NCBI RefSeq assembly: GCF_036924715.1
Contig: NZ_JAZHSB010000001.1
Coordinates: 1,541,001-1,605,000, forward strand
DNA from: Bradyrhizobium sp. AZCC 1721
GTDB taxonomy: Bacteria > Pseudomonadota > Alphaproteobacteria > Rhizobiales > Xanthobacteraceae
Direction of reading: 5' to 3'
Length of the DNA stretch: 64,000 nt
Positions within the stretch are counted from its first letter, which is position 1. Each line of letters starts with the position of its first letter. Position numbers and translations under genes: made by a program. The notes beneath the pieces are model-generated. The model saw nothing but the letters and a program-made list of their open reading frames with translations, ran no database searches and was not told the DNA's origin. Below, one piece after another: positions 9,259-17,974 of this stretch.

Positions 9259-10067
9259 CACGCGGGCTCCATCCGGGCGTGAGCCATATAGTCGGAGAAG
9301 CCCTCGGCCGTCCGCGCCGCCTTCGCGTAGCGCACGATCTCCGCCGTATCGGCCGGATACTCGCCCCAAAGGCCGTAGGGCCACGCGCCTTTTGGGGCGA
9401 GGCCGACTTCGGTGACGTAGAGAGATGGCAGAACGCCGGCGGCGCTCATCTCATTCGCGAGCAGGCTGTCGTCGACGATACGCTCCACGGTGACGAGAAC
9501 CGTGGCCGACGCATAAGCCATGGCGGCGAGTTCGCGGCGCCGTCCGATCCAGACATTGCCGAAGCGATCTGCCATCGGGGCGTGGAAAATCGTGACATCC
9601 GGCCTGATGGCTGGAATGAGGACGATCGGATCGCCGCCGTCTGCGAGGGGATTGTTGATGACACGCCAATCGTCGCGGTGGCGGAGCAGGTCACTGCCAA
9701 TCAGTCCGCGGAGCGGCAGAAACGGACTGCCTTTCTGCCCCGCCATCAACCCGGCATGGATGGCGGGGCATGTCGCGTCCTTTAATTTGATCGCCCCGTC
9801 CTTGACGGCAGCGTTGAAGCGGGGGGCGCCACCAGTCTCGCCAAGCGAGACTGCGCTCGTTTCCACCGATCGGACCAGACCTGCTCCAACGAGTTGATCG
9901 ACCTGAAGTCCGCCGGTCGGGACACAGACGAGATCGAGATTGTTGGTGCCGCGCTCCATGATCGGGCGGGTCATGGCCATGGATACGCCGGCATAGTCGA
10001 CCGGCAGCGCCAGGCGCATGCCCGGCTCGATGTGCTTCGCCATTGCGCGAAGATCGCTCAGCACCAT
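9258..10067 (-). CDS. CoA-transferase family I, subunit A (glutaconate CoA-transferase/IpdA-like)
   Basis: A 269-residue subunit and the first gene of the leftward operon. It shows the family pattern of an N-terminal Rossmann-like half with CVPTGGLQVDQLVGAG, a central DVTIFHAPMADRFGNVWIGR segment and a C-terminal ANEMSAAGVLPSLYVTEV. In glutaconate CoA-transferase the A and B chains form a heterotetramer that transfers CoA from acetyl-CoA to a dicarboxylate; in IpdAB a related pair opens a ring hydrolytically. The ATG at 10067 is preceded by GAAGGAGGAAA. The 17-bp palindrome at 10084-10100 lies directly upstream, so transcription of this gene and its operon is probably controlled there. Confidence 0.85.
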   Translation of the reverse strand: MVLSDLRAMAKHIEPGMRLALPVDYAGVSMAMTRPIMERGTNNLDLVCVPTGGLQVDQLVGAGLVRSVETSAVSLGETGGAPRFNAAVKDGAIKLKDATCPAIHAGLMAGQKGSPFLPLRGLIGSDLLRHRDDWRVINNPLADGGDPIVLIPAIRPDVTIFHAPMADRFGNVWIGRRRELAAMAYASATVLVTVERIVDDSLLANEMSAAGVLPSLYVTEVGLAPKGAWPYGLWGEYPADTAEIVRYAKAARTAEGFSDYMAHARMEPA

Positions 10068-10083
10068 TTTCCTCCTTCGATGC

Positions 10084-10100
10084 GTTCTATATTATAGAAC
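10084..10100. promoter_or_regulatory. 17-bp palindromic operator, leftward operon side
   Basis: GTTCTATATTATAGAAC is a perfect inverted repeat around a central T, 17 bases upstream of the CoA-transferase start. A third half-site (GTTCTA) follows at 10103-10108. Its size and AT-rich centre fit an IclR-family operator, and the only regulator gene of this cluster is an IclR protein at 14489. Binding is inferred, not shown. Confidence 0.75.
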
Positions 10101-10285
10101 ACAGTTCTAAATCAAAAGTAGCCGTACCGCCACGAGGCTGTCAACGCGTTTGTGCCGGCGACACGTATGGGCGGGGAGCTCGCGCGTCTTGCGCGAAAAA
10201 TCGCGATGACCCGCGGCCAGGCGAGCGGATTTTTCTTCCTCTCTTGACAAGCCTGAGTGTCGGGCCAACAATAATTCAGAATGGC

Positions 10286-10302
10286 GTTCTACAATATAGA
10301 AC
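10286..10302. promoter_or_regulatory. 17-bp near-palindromic operator, rightward operon side
   Basis: GTTCTACAATATAGAAC differs from the site at 10084 at only two inner positions and keeps the GTTCTA/TAGAAC arms. It ends 14 bases before the ATPase start codon and overlaps nothing but the leader, so bound protein would sit at or just past the promoter. The pair of sites brackets a 185-bp intergenic promoter region and supports joint control of both arms. Confidence 0.72.
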
Positions 10303-10316
10303 ACGGGGAGGAGCGA

Positions 10317-11471
10317 ATGGGTGAGCCTCTGGCGTTGCGCGCTGAGCGTTCCGGCGAGGCGAGCGCCTTTGCATCGCATGGCGGTCGCTATCGGGAGCGA
10401 AGCGCGATCGGGTCGAGCATCGCCATCCGCGACGTCGTGAAGAATTACGGACACTTCCTCGCGGTCGATCGCATCAGTCTCGACATCGAGCCCGGCGAGT
10501 TCATTACGCTGCTCGGGCCTTCGGGTAGCGGCAAGACGACGCTGCTCAATCTGCTGGCGGGATTCCAGAAGCTCGACGGCGGCGAAATTCTCGTCGATGG
10601 CAAGCCGATCCACCATGTTCCGACGCACAAGCGCGGCTTCGGGATGGTGTTCCAAAGCTATGCTCTCTTTCCGAACATGACGGTGACGCAGAACGTCGCG
10701 TTCCCGCTGCACATGGCGGGAGTCGACCGGGCGACCATCGACCGCCGCGTTGCGGAGACGCTGGAGATCATGCGGCTCTCCGAACATGCGAGGAAGTCGC
10801 CGTCGCAGATGTCCGGCGGGCAGCAGCAGCGGGTGGCGATTGCGCGCGCCATCGTCATGAGGCCCAAGGTGGTCTTGATGGACGAGCCGCTGAGCGCGCT
10901 CGACCGTCGATTGCGCGAGTCGATTCAGATCGAGATCCGCGATCTTCATCAGACGATCGGCAGCACGATTCTCTTCGTCACGCACGACCAGGGCGAGGCG
11001 CTGACGATGAGTGACCGAATCGCGGTGCTGGACGCCGGTAAGATCGTCCAGGTTGGCCGTCCCTTGGAGATCTACCGCCACCCCATCAACCGCTTCGTCG
11101 CCTCTTTCGTCGGCGAGAGCAATTTGGTCGAGGCGGAAATCGTGCAAAAGCGCGGGTCGACGATGACGCTGAAGAACCGCGCCGGATACGTGTTCAACGC
11201 CGAGAGCCGCGACGCGATCGATGTCGGCCGTGCAACCGTGCTGGTGCGCCCGGAGCGCATCGCGGTCTCGAACGAGGCGACCGCCAACTCGGCGCTGGTC
11301 ACTGTCACGTCGGCAATCTTCCTCGGCGAGATCCTGCGCATCGAAGCGCGCATGGAGGGCGGCGAAACGTTGCTGATCCGCTGCACCGACACCGCGGACC
11401 GGCCGCTGCCGGCCGTCGGCGACCGCCTCCATGTCAGTTGGGGCGCCGAAGACTGCTGGGTGTTGGCATGA
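10317..11471 (+). CDS. ABC transporter ATP-binding protein (PotA-like)
   Basis: A 384-residue importer ATPase. Walker A GPSGSGKT is at 67-74. The Q-loop FQSYALFP, the signature MSGGQQQR, Walker B VVLMDEPLSAL with D-loop, and the H-loop VTHDQGEA all follow. A C-terminal TOBE-type domain starts around 270. This domain order is that of polyamine/Fe3+/2-aminoethylphosphonate-type importers (PotA, FbpC). The ATG at 10317 is preferred because GGGGAGGAG lies just upstream; an ATG at 10281 would place the operator inside the coding region. It overlaps the permease gene by four bases (ATGA). Confidence 0.92.
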   Translation: MGEPLALRAERSGEASAFASHGGRYRERSAIGSSIAIRDVVKNYGHFLAVDRISLDIEPGEFITLLGPSGSGKTTLLNLLAGFQKLDGGEILVDGKPIHHVPTHKRGFGMVFQSYALFPNMTVTQNVAFPLHMAGVDRATIDRRVAETLEIMRLSEHARKSPSQMSGGQQQRVAIARAIVMRPKVVLMDEPLSALDRRLRESIQIEIRDLHQTIGSTILFVTHDQGEALTMSDRIAVLDAGKIVQVGRPLEIYRHPINRFVASFVGESNLVEAEIVQKRGSTMTLKNRAGYVFNAESRDAIDVGRATVLVRPERIAVSNEATANSALVTVTSAIFLGEILRIEARMEGGETLLIRCTDTADRPLPAVGDRLHVSWGAEDCWVLA

Positions 11472-13261
11472 CCGCGGCATCGATCGGCGTACAACCGGGC
11501 CGCTTCGTGGTCTCGGGCCTTTGGCGACTGAAGGGCTCGACGCTCCTGCTACTGCCGGCTGCGGCCTTCCTCGCATTCGCCTACCTGCTGCCGCTGATCG
11601 ATCTGATCCGGATCAGCCTGAGCGGGCCGACGTGGTCGGTCTATTTCGAGCGGGTCTTCGCCATTCCGCTTTACTGGGATTCGCTCGTGCGCACGATGCA
11701 GATCTCGGTCACCGTTGCATTTCTCTGCCTGCTGTTCGGCTATCCTACAGCACTCCTCATTCATCGCAGCCGCGGCATCATCCAGGTGCTGATTGCCACC
11801 GCGATCGTGCTGCCCTATTTCATCGCGATCCTGATCCGCACCTATGCCTGGATGGTCCTGCTTGGCCGCAACGGCCCGGTCAACAAGCTGTTGATCTCGG
11901 TCGGCATCTTCAGCGAACCGGCGCAGTTGCTCTTCACCCGCGGCACCGTGCTCTTGTGCATGACGGCGGTGCTCCTGCCGCTCATGGTGCTCAGCATCTA
12001 TTCCAACGTAGCGCGGCTCGACCAAAATCTCACACGCGCTGCGCTCGCAAGCGGTGCCGGCCCGATCGCGGTGTTCTGGCGAGTTCTGCTTCCGCTGACC
12101 TTGCCGGGCATCGGCGCGGGCTTCCTCCTGGTCTTCGTCACCGCGCTCGGCTTCTTCATCACGCCGACGCTGCTCGGGGGGCCGGGCGACCAGATGTTTG
12201 CCATGCACATCACGCAGCAGGCCGATTCGGTCACCTCGGAAGGCTTTCTCCAGGCGCTCGGAGTGGTTCTCCTCGCGATCACCCTGGCGGTTGTCGCTGT
12301 GGCCGGCCATTTCCTCGGTTTCGAGTTCATTTGGGGCGGCGGCAAGCTGTCGGAGGCGGCTCCGGCAAGGGCCGCAGCGACCGCAAGCGGGGCAGGGCCC
12401 GACCGGCGCACGGTCGGCACCTTGCTCGCCGATGTGATCGGTTGGCCGTTGTTGAGGCTGCTGGGGCGCTTGCCTGCCAGTTGCGGCGTCTGGACGGTGC
12501 GCGGGATGGGCGGCCTGGTAGTCGCCGTCCTCATTCTGCCGATCGTCGTCGTGATGATCATCTCGTTCAGCAGCGCGAGCTACCTGACCTTTCCGCCGCC
12601 GGGCTTTTCAGTTCGCTGGTACGAGAAGTTCTTCTCTGATTCCAATTGGATGCTGGCGTTCTCGAACTCGCTGATTGTTGCCGCGATGTCGGCCTGCATC
12701 GCTGTCACGCTCGGCACGTCGGCGGCCATGGGCATCGTTAGGAGCAGCATTCGCGGCAAATCTGCGATCATGCTCCTGCTCGTGAGCCCGGTCATTGTCC
12801 CACCGGTCGTGCTTGGACTTTCGCTCTACACTCTCTTCCTGCGTTTCGATCTTGTCGGCACGATATTCGGTCTGGCGGCGGCCCATGCGATCGGCGGGCT
12901 GCCGATCGTCGTGGTCATCCTGTCCGCCGCGCTTCAGGCTGTCGATCCGAAGCTGGAACAGGCCGCGGCCGTTCATGGCGCGTCGTCGCTGACGGTGTTT
13001 CGCAAGGTCATCCTTCCGGCGATCGCACCGGGGCTCGCGGCGGCGACGTTCTTTGCTTTCCTGCACTCGTTCGATGAACTCGTGCTGTCGCTCTTCCTGT
13101 CGAGCGCACAGCTGAAGACTCTCCCGCTCATGTTATGGGCGGACGTCAACTATCGGCTCAATCCGGTGCTGGCCGTGGTCTCGACGCTCGAGGTACTGCT
13201 GGTGGTGGGAGGCATCGTTCTTGCGCGACCTGTGTTGGCAAGGTCGCGTGAGGCGGCGTGA
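11468..13261 (+). CDS. ABC transporter permease, two permease domains fused in one chain
   Basis: A 597-residue membrane protein that joins what are usually two subunits (PotB- and PotC-like). The first half carries about six helices and the EAA loop ALASGAGPIAVFWRVLLP. After an Ala/Gly-rich linker (about residues 285-325) a second set of helices follows with the EAA loop AAVHGASSLTVFRKVILP. A single chain could therefore form the whole membrane channel with two copies of the ATPase. The ATG at 11468 overlaps the ATPase stop. Fused permeases are known among Fe3+- and spermidine/putrescine-type importers, but two separate subunits are commoner. Confidence 0.9.
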   Translation: MTAASIGVQPGRFVVSGLWRLKGSTLLLLPAAAFLAFAYLLPLIDLIRISLSGPTWSVYFERVFAIPLYWDSLVRTMQISVTVAFLCLLFGYPTALLIHRSRGIIQVLIATAIVLPYFIAILIRTYAWMVLLGRNGPVNKLLISVGIFSEPAQLLFTRGTVLLCMTAVLLPLMVLSIYSNVARLDQNLTRAALASGAGPIAVFWRVLLPLTLPGIGAGFLLVFVTALGFFITPTLLGGPGDQMFAMHITQQADSVTSEGFLQALGVVLLAITLAVVAVAGHFLGFEFIWGGGKLSEAAPARAAATASGAGPDRRTVGTLLADVIGWPLLRLLGRLPASCGVWTVRGMGGLVVAVLILPIVVVMIISFSSASYLTFPPPGFSVRWYEKFFSDSNWMLAFSNSLIVAAMSACIAVTLGTSAAMGIVRSSIRGKSAIMLLLVSPVIVPPVVLGLSLYTLFLRFDLVGTIFGLAAAHAIGGLPIVVVILSAALQAVDPKLEQAAAVHGASSLTVFRKVILPAIAPGLAAATFFAFLHSFDELVLSLFLSSAQLKTLPLMLWADVNYRLNPVLAVVSTLEVLLVVGGIVLARPVLARSREAA

Positions 13262-13287
13262 AACAAGCCAACGGGAGGAGAAGGAAC

Positions 13288-14379
13288 ATGCGGGGAATGA
13301 CGTACCTTGGACGATTGGCATCGCCCTTAACCTCGGCCGTGCTGGTCCTGGCGAGTACGGGCCTTGCGGCCGCACAGGCCAACGTCGTGATCATGCAGGA
13401 TCCCGGCGGCGGCTACGGCGAGGCGCTGCGTAAGGTAATGTATGACACTTTTGAGAAGGACACTGGAATCAAGGTCGTTACCGTTCAGGAGGCTCGCAGC
13501 GGCCCACGCATCAAGGTGCAGGCTGAAGCCGGCAAAGCCCAGTGGGATCTCACCTTCATCTTCGACCAGGAAACCAAGCTGCTCGGCGATTGCTGTCTTG
13601 AAAAGATCGACTATTCGAAGTTGTCGGAGCCAGCTCAGAAGACGCTTGCGGCCATGCCCGACAACCTCAAGCGACCAAGGGGCGTCGCGCTCCAGGTGAT
13701 CGGGGTCGGTCTCGTCTACAACAAGGAGAAGTACAAGGGAGATAATGTTCCGAAGAGCTGGGCCGATTTCTGGGACGTGAAGAAGTTTCCTGGCCGACGC
13801 TGCCTGCCTGCCTGGCCGCGGTTTGTCTTCGAGGCCGCGTTGATGGCGGACGGAGTGGAGAAGAGCAAGCTCTACCCGCTGGACATGGAGCGCGCCCTGA
13901 AGAAGGTCAAGGAAATCAAGCCTTCCATCGCGAAGTGGTGGACGACTTCCGCTCAGCCACCGCAACTGATGCTCGACGGCGAAGCCGATATGTGCATGGC
14001 TTATACCGGCTCCATGAGCAAGCTGGCTCTCGAGGGCGCGCCGGTCGAGTTGGAGTGGAACCAGGGCTTTATCTATTACGATTTCTTTTCGATTCCGAAG
14101 GGCGCGCCGCACTACGACAATGCGCTGAAGCTGCTCTCCTGGCGTCTCGACCCCCAACGCGCTGCGCAACTGACTTCGTCGTTTCCGGTTGCGCTGCCGT
14201 CTCCTGTCGTCTTCGAGGCGGCGGACCGGAAGATCAGTCGCTACTGGGCCAACAATCCTGCGAACGTTTCAAAAGCGATCGAGTGGAGCCCGGACTACTG
14301 GGGCGCGGCGTCGCCGTCGGGCAAATCGACCAACGAGGAGTATGGCCAGGAGAAGCTGAACGCTCTGCTTGCCCAGTAG
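13288..14379 (+). CDS. extracellular solute-binding protein of the PotD/Fe3+/putrescine type
   Basis: A 363-residue periplasmic receptor. A Sec signal peptide ends at about residue 31 (GLAAAQA), and the mature part starts with NVVIMQDPGGGYGEALRKVM, typical of PotD/AfuA-like receptors. The start at 13288 follows GGGAGGAGAAGGA; an earlier ATG that overlaps the permease stop is a poorer choice. The gene follows the permease directly, completing the importer. The ligand cannot be read; in this cluster family, ligands include polyamines, phosphonates and organic acids. The neighbouring catabolic genes favour an organic acid or sugar acid. Confidence 0.9.
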   Translation: MRGMTYLGRLASPLTSAVLVLASTGLAAAQANVVIMQDPGGGYGEALRKVMYDTFEKDTGIKVVTVQEARSGPRIKVQAEAGKAQWDLTFIFDQETKLLGDCCLEKIDYSKLSEPAQKTLAAMPDNLKRPRGVALQVIGVGLVYNKEKYKGDNVPKSWADFWDVKKFPGRRCLPAWPRFVFEAALMADGVEKSKLYPLDMERALKKVKEIKPSIAKWWTTSAQPPQLMLDGEADMCMAYTGSMSKLALEGAPVELEWNQGFIYYDFFSIPKGAPHYDNALKLLSWRLDPQRAAQLTSSFPVALPSPVVFEAADRKISRYWANNPANVSKAIEWSPDYWGAASPSGKSTNEEYGQEKLNALLAQ

Positions 14380-14397
14380 GAATGGGTCGTCAAGTCG

Positions 14398-14427
14398 GGT
14401 GACCGCGTGCGGAAGACCGCGGTCACC
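14398..14427 (+). terminator. hairpin after the binding-protein gene
   Basis: A perfect 10-bp stem (GGTGACCGCG paired with CGCGGTCACC) with a 10-base loop, 18 bases after the stop codon. There is no T-run, so it may attenuate or stabilise the message rather than end it. Read-through to the IclR gene remains possible. Confidence 0.5.
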
Positions 14428-14488
14428 TGTTGGCTATGGCTTCACTTCGGACCATGCTAGAGCGAGTGAACAGATTCGGTTTCATTGA

Positions 14489-15304
14489 ATGGATAAGGCG
14501 TTTATCAAGGGACTTCGTCTGCTGGAGACGCTTGCATTGAGCGAGCAGCCTCGCGGCATTACCGATCTTGCGACCGAATTGAAGTTCACCAAAAGCAACG
14601 TCCACCGCCTGCTGGCAACGTTGCAGTCCCAGGGCTACGTGCGGCAGATTCCGCAGCACAGCACTTATGAACTCACGACTAAGATCTGGGCGCTCGGTAG
14701 CCACGTCATTCACCGCATGGACCTCATCAAGGCAGCGCACCCGGCAATGGAGAAGCTCGCCCAGATAACCGGCGAGACCATCCATCTTTCTGTTCTGGAA
14801 GGCACCGACGTCGTCTACGTCGACAAGATTGAAAGCGCTCACCATATCCGCGCCCATACGAGCGTGGGCATGCGCGCACCGGCTTTTACCATGGCGACCG
14901 GGAAGGCCATGCTGGCGCACATGCCCGATGAATACCTCGAAAAGTTCCGCCCGCACTTCAGGCGCTACACGGATACAACGCGCACCAACATCAAAGACCT
15001 CCGCAAGGACATCGAACTGGCGAGGGCGCAGGGCTTTTCCTCGGTGTTGCACGGCGAATGGCGCGAGGGCATCGCGGCCTGCGCCTGCGCGATCCTCGGC
15101 CGATCTGGAGAACTCGTCGGGGCAATCGGCATGTCCGGCCCCGACTCGCGCATCAAGCGCAATCAAATCAAGGAATATTCCGTCCACGTAATGGAGGCGG
15201 CCCGGACCATCAGCGCGGCGCTCGGCTATCGAGATCTCAGCGCTGCGGCCGAGCCACAGGCGCTGAGGCGGGCCGGCGGAAAGCTCATGCGAGGTACGAG
15301 ATGA
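14489..15304 (+). CDS. IclR-family transcriptional regulator
   Basis: A 271-residue regulator. A winged helix-turn-helix occupies about residues 1-60 (RGITDLATELKFTKSNVHRL), followed by the IclR effector domain with HLSVLEGTDVVYVDKIES, GMRAPAFTMATGKAMLAHMP and the C-terminal GIAACACAILGRSGELVGAI stretch. IclR proteins bind short palindromes as dimers or tetramers and sense small organic acids or aromatics. It lies in the middle of the rightward arm and is the only regulator of the cluster. It is therefore the likely ligand of the two 17-bp operators. Whether it represses or activates cannot be decided here. Confidence 0.9.
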   Translation: MDKAFIKGLRLLETLALSEQPRGITDLATELKFTKSNVHRLLATLQSQGYVRQIPQHSTYELTTKIWALGSHVIHRMDLIKAAHPAMEKLAQITGETIHLSVLEGTDVVYVDKIESAHHIRAHTSVGMRAPAFTMATGKAMLAHMPDEYLEKFRPHFRRYTDTTRTNIKDLRKDIELARAQGFSSVLHGEWREGIAACACAILGRSGELVGAIGMSGPDSRIKRNQIKEYSVHVMEAARTISAALGYRDLSAAAEPQALRRAGGKLMRGTR

Positions 15305-15338
15305 TTCATGACCGAGTTATCTTTTGGCTCGCAGTACG

Positions 15339-16751
15339 ATGAACCCATTTTCAGCCAGCGCCAACCCGGCTTCGATTGGCGCCGATCCGGTGCTACTTGA
15401 ACGGCTATCAAGCGCGCTACCGCGCAACGCCCTGCTGGTCGGCGACGCGATCGACGCGCGCTATCGGGAGGACCGGAGAGGCAAGTTCTCTGCGCCGCCG
15501 CTCTTCGTCATGCGGCCGGGGTCGACCATCGAGGTTTCCGCCTGCCTTGCCGCGTGCAATGATTTTACGCAGCCGCTTGCCGTGCATGGCGGGCGCACTG
15601 GGCTCTCGGGCGGCCATCGTGTTGTAGAGGGCGAGGCGGTGCTGTCATTCGAACGAATGACTGAAGTCGACGAGGTGCACGGCGACAGCGCCACGATCAC
15701 GGCATCCGCCGGCGCGCCTCTGCAGGCCGTGCAGGAAGCGGCGGAGCAGGCCGGCTATCTGTTTGGCGTCGACATCGGATCCAGAGGCACCGCGACGATC
15801 GGCGGCAACGTCGCGACGAATGCCGGCGGCATTCGCGTGCTGCGCTATGGCATGTTCCGCGCCCAGGTGGTGGGCCTGGAGACTGTGCTGGCCGACGGCA
15901 CGATACTGTCTTCGCTGCGCGGCCTAGACAAGGACAACACCGGATACGACTTGAACCAGCTTTTCGTCGGAAGCGAGGGTACGCTCGGCGTAGTCACGCG
16001 CGCACGACTGCGCCTGCACCCCAAACCGCTTGTCGAGGCCAATGCCTTTCTCGCCGTGCCGTCGCTTGAGGGGGCGCTGGAACTCCTCAAGCGGCTTCGG
16101 GAGGTGCTGGGGTCGTCGGTGTCGGCCTTCGAACTGATGTTTCGCGAAGCCTTCGAGGGTGTCATCGCGTTTCTCGGCATGGCGCGGCCGCTTGATGCGA
16201 CGGCGCCTGTCTACGTCCTGACCGAGGTTCAGGCGTCGAGGGAGGACGCCAGCATGGAGACGTTCGCCTCCTGCTTGATGCAGGCGCTGGAGGATGGTGT
16301 TGCGCTCGACGCCGTCGTCTCGCAGTCGCCGCGCGAATTTCACGCGCTCTGGACCATGCGCGATTCCTGTGCCGACTATGTTCGCAGCCGTGATCATGTC
16401 ACCGGATGCGACATCAGCGTCCCGATGCATCGGATGGCTGCATTTCTTGAAGCCGGCCAGACAGCGCTCGGGGCCATTGACACTTCCACCGAGTTCATCG
16501 TTTTCGGCCATCTGGGTGACGGCAATCTTCATTATGTGATCCGGACGCCGAAGGGTGAGGAAGCCGCCGACAAGATCTATCGGCTGGTTGCCCACCATGG
16601 CGGTTCGATCTCGGCCGAGCACGGCATCGGCTTCGACAAGAAGCCGTGGCTGCAACTCTGCCGCAGTAAGGCCGAGATCGAGACGATGCGCCGGCTGAAG
16701 ATTGCGCTGGACCCAAAGGCCATCCTCAATCGCGGCCGCATCTTTGATTGA
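15339..16751 (+). CDS. FAD-binding oxidoreductase (GlcD/D-2-hydroxyacid dehydrogenase-like)
   Basis: A 470-residue VAO-family flavoenzyme. It has the PCMH FAD-binding fold with PLAVHGGRTGLSGG and TIGGNVATNAGGIR, then SEGTLGVVTRARLRLHP. The C-terminal FAD-oxidase domain carries FGHLGDGNLHY and SAEHGIGFDKKPW. Such enzymes oxidise D-2-hydroxyacids (glycolate, D-lactate, 2-hydroxyglutarate) to 2-oxoacids. In this cluster it would oxidise an alpha-hydroxy-acid intermediate. An upstream in-frame TTG at 15324 is an alternative start; neither has a clear Shine-Dalgarno. It follows the IclR gene by 34 bases and is the last gene of the rightward arm. Confidence 0.87.
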   Translation: MNPFSASANPASIGADPVLLERLSSALPRNALLVGDAIDARYREDRRGKFSAPPLFVMRPGSTIEVSACLAACNDFTQPLAVHGGRTGLSGGHRVVEGEAVLSFERMTEVDEVHGDSATITASAGAPLQAVQEAAEQAGYLFGVDIGSRGTATIGGNVATNAGGIRVLRYGMFRAQVVGLETVLADGTILSSLRGLDKDNTGYDLNQLFVGSEGTLGVVTRARLRLHPKPLVEANAFLAVPSLEGALELLKRLREVLGSSVSAFELMFREAFEGVIAFLGMARPLDATAPVYVLTEVQASREDASMETFASCLMQALEDGVALDAVVSQSPREFHALWTMRDSCADYVRSRDHVTGCDISVPMHRMAAFLEAGQTALGAIDTSTEFIVFGHLGDGNLHYVIRTPKGEEAADKIYRLVAHHGGSISAEHGIGFDKKPWLQLCRSKAEIETMRRLKIALDPKAILNRGRIFD

Positions 16752-16956
16752 CGCGGGGCTTTGCTTCGGCTGATCTCCCGGACCACGGCAGCATCCGGTA
16801 TTGCGTAGCCAGGGCAAATAGCGGCATGCCTAACAACGAGCTGAGTCCAACTCGTTGCACGTCGCTGGTTCACGGTAGCTCAAACTTGCCCACGATGGAT
16901 CGGAGCGAGAGTTCACCCGACGCGTTCGTGCGCGCCGGCTTCGTGATCAAGTCGTC

Positions 16957-17205
16957 AATCATGATCAGCATAATCATTTCGGGCTACTGACGGCAGGCCT
17001 GAGCTATCGGTCCGTTCTGATGATGCGAGAGCTGGCGCCGACGCGCGCCGAGTTGATGCGAATTTCCGGTACCGACCAATTGACCGGGCTGCTCAACCGA
17101 CGGGGTTTCGACCAAGCCGCGGGATCGGCCTTGACCAAAGCGCGCGATGCGAGCCTGCGATCAGATCTGATCGACGAGACCACATCGAGATTGAGCGATC
17201 GCGGC
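16957..17205 (+). pseudogene. fragment of a membrane-linked GGDEF diguanylate cyclase
   Basis: An open frame without a proper start reads through a hydrophobic end (HFGLLTAGLSYRSVLMMREL) into TDQLTGLLNRRGFDQAA, the standard beginning of a GGDEF domain (D-x-LTGL-x-NRR). The reading then loses similarity well before the GG[D/E]EF active site would be reached. It is therefore a relic with no cyclase activity, left from a larger signalling protein. There is no ribosome binding site. The family call is good; the boundaries are approximate. Confidence 0.6.
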
Positions 17206-17743
17206 TTGCGGCGGCGTGCGAATGCCACAGTACCATGCGTCTCGAAGTCGAGGAGACCTTCTCGATGAAAACGCTCCAATCTCACGTTTTGGTTGTGCCG
17301 GCTGACGCAGTAAGTGAAACGGGCGATGCTATGTGAGCGTCTTCCGCGCTGGCGACTCGTCTTGGTAGGGTGGAATGCCTGCGAGGTTTGAGCGCACATA
17401 GGGGCAGGCGTCGAGTTGATCGCGGTGGTTTTAGCCTTGCATGGAAGAGGGCGGCCTCAATTGATCGGCTCTGTCTGGAGACAATTGGGCGGGGCCGCTT
17501 CAAGGGCACACGAAGCGACGCCTAATCGTGCAGTACGCTGGTCTATGTGGGGTTCACGTTGGTCCAATCTGCGCGACTGCGACCACGCTAGACTTGTTTA
17601 GTTCGGAGGCAATGAAACACACCGGTTAGGCTTGCCAGTTAACTTTGATGTCCGCACTGGAGGTTAATTCTGGAACACAGTGCGCATCAGGCCAACAGCT
17701 CGGCGCCAGTCACAACACGGGTAAAGCTCATCGAGGAAGACGC
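17206..17743. other. gene-free interval
   Basis: No gene supported on either strand. Several short open frames overlap one another without motifs or ribosome binding sites. The stretch follows the GGDEF relic and is probably decayed DNA. Confidence 0.3.
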
Positions 17744-17974
17744 TCAACCTGAGCCCGAAACGTTGTAGAGCCGCTTAAGTCGATCCGTAATGATCTGGCA
17801 GAAAGTCTGGAGTTCCGTCCTGTTGCGAACCGGGCCAGCTGCGGTGCCAAACGACAGCCATGAATTCCACGGGTTAGAGCCGTAGACCGTCACGTTAAAC
17901 CCGCGCTTGGGGCAACCTTCAATCTTGCTTAGGTCATCGAGGATCATCGTGGCCAGTTCATCTGCTGTCCTCAT
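17744..17974 (-). CDS. small hypothetical protein
   Basis: A 76-residue protein starting MRTADELATMILDDLSKIEG and containing GFNVTVYGSNPWNSWLSFG. It matches, from memory, a conserved short family in Bradyrhizobium with no known function. The frame stays open upstream to 18235, but that part is arginine-rich and unlike a protein domain, so the inner ATG was chosen. AAAGGA sits directly against this ATG, closer than usual. No signal peptide or membrane helix is seen. Confidence 0.5.
   Translation of the reverse strand: MRTADELATMILDDLSKIEGCPKRGFNVTVYGSNPWNSWLSFGTAAGPVRNRTELQTFCQIITDRLKRLYNVSGSG

Noticed and set aside
10107..11576. A 489-codon open frame on the minus strand over the ABC ATPase gene.
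   Set aside because: It is antisense to a gene with complete ABC motifs, is Arg/His/Asp-rich and has no family pattern. In high-GC DNA such antisense frames are expected.
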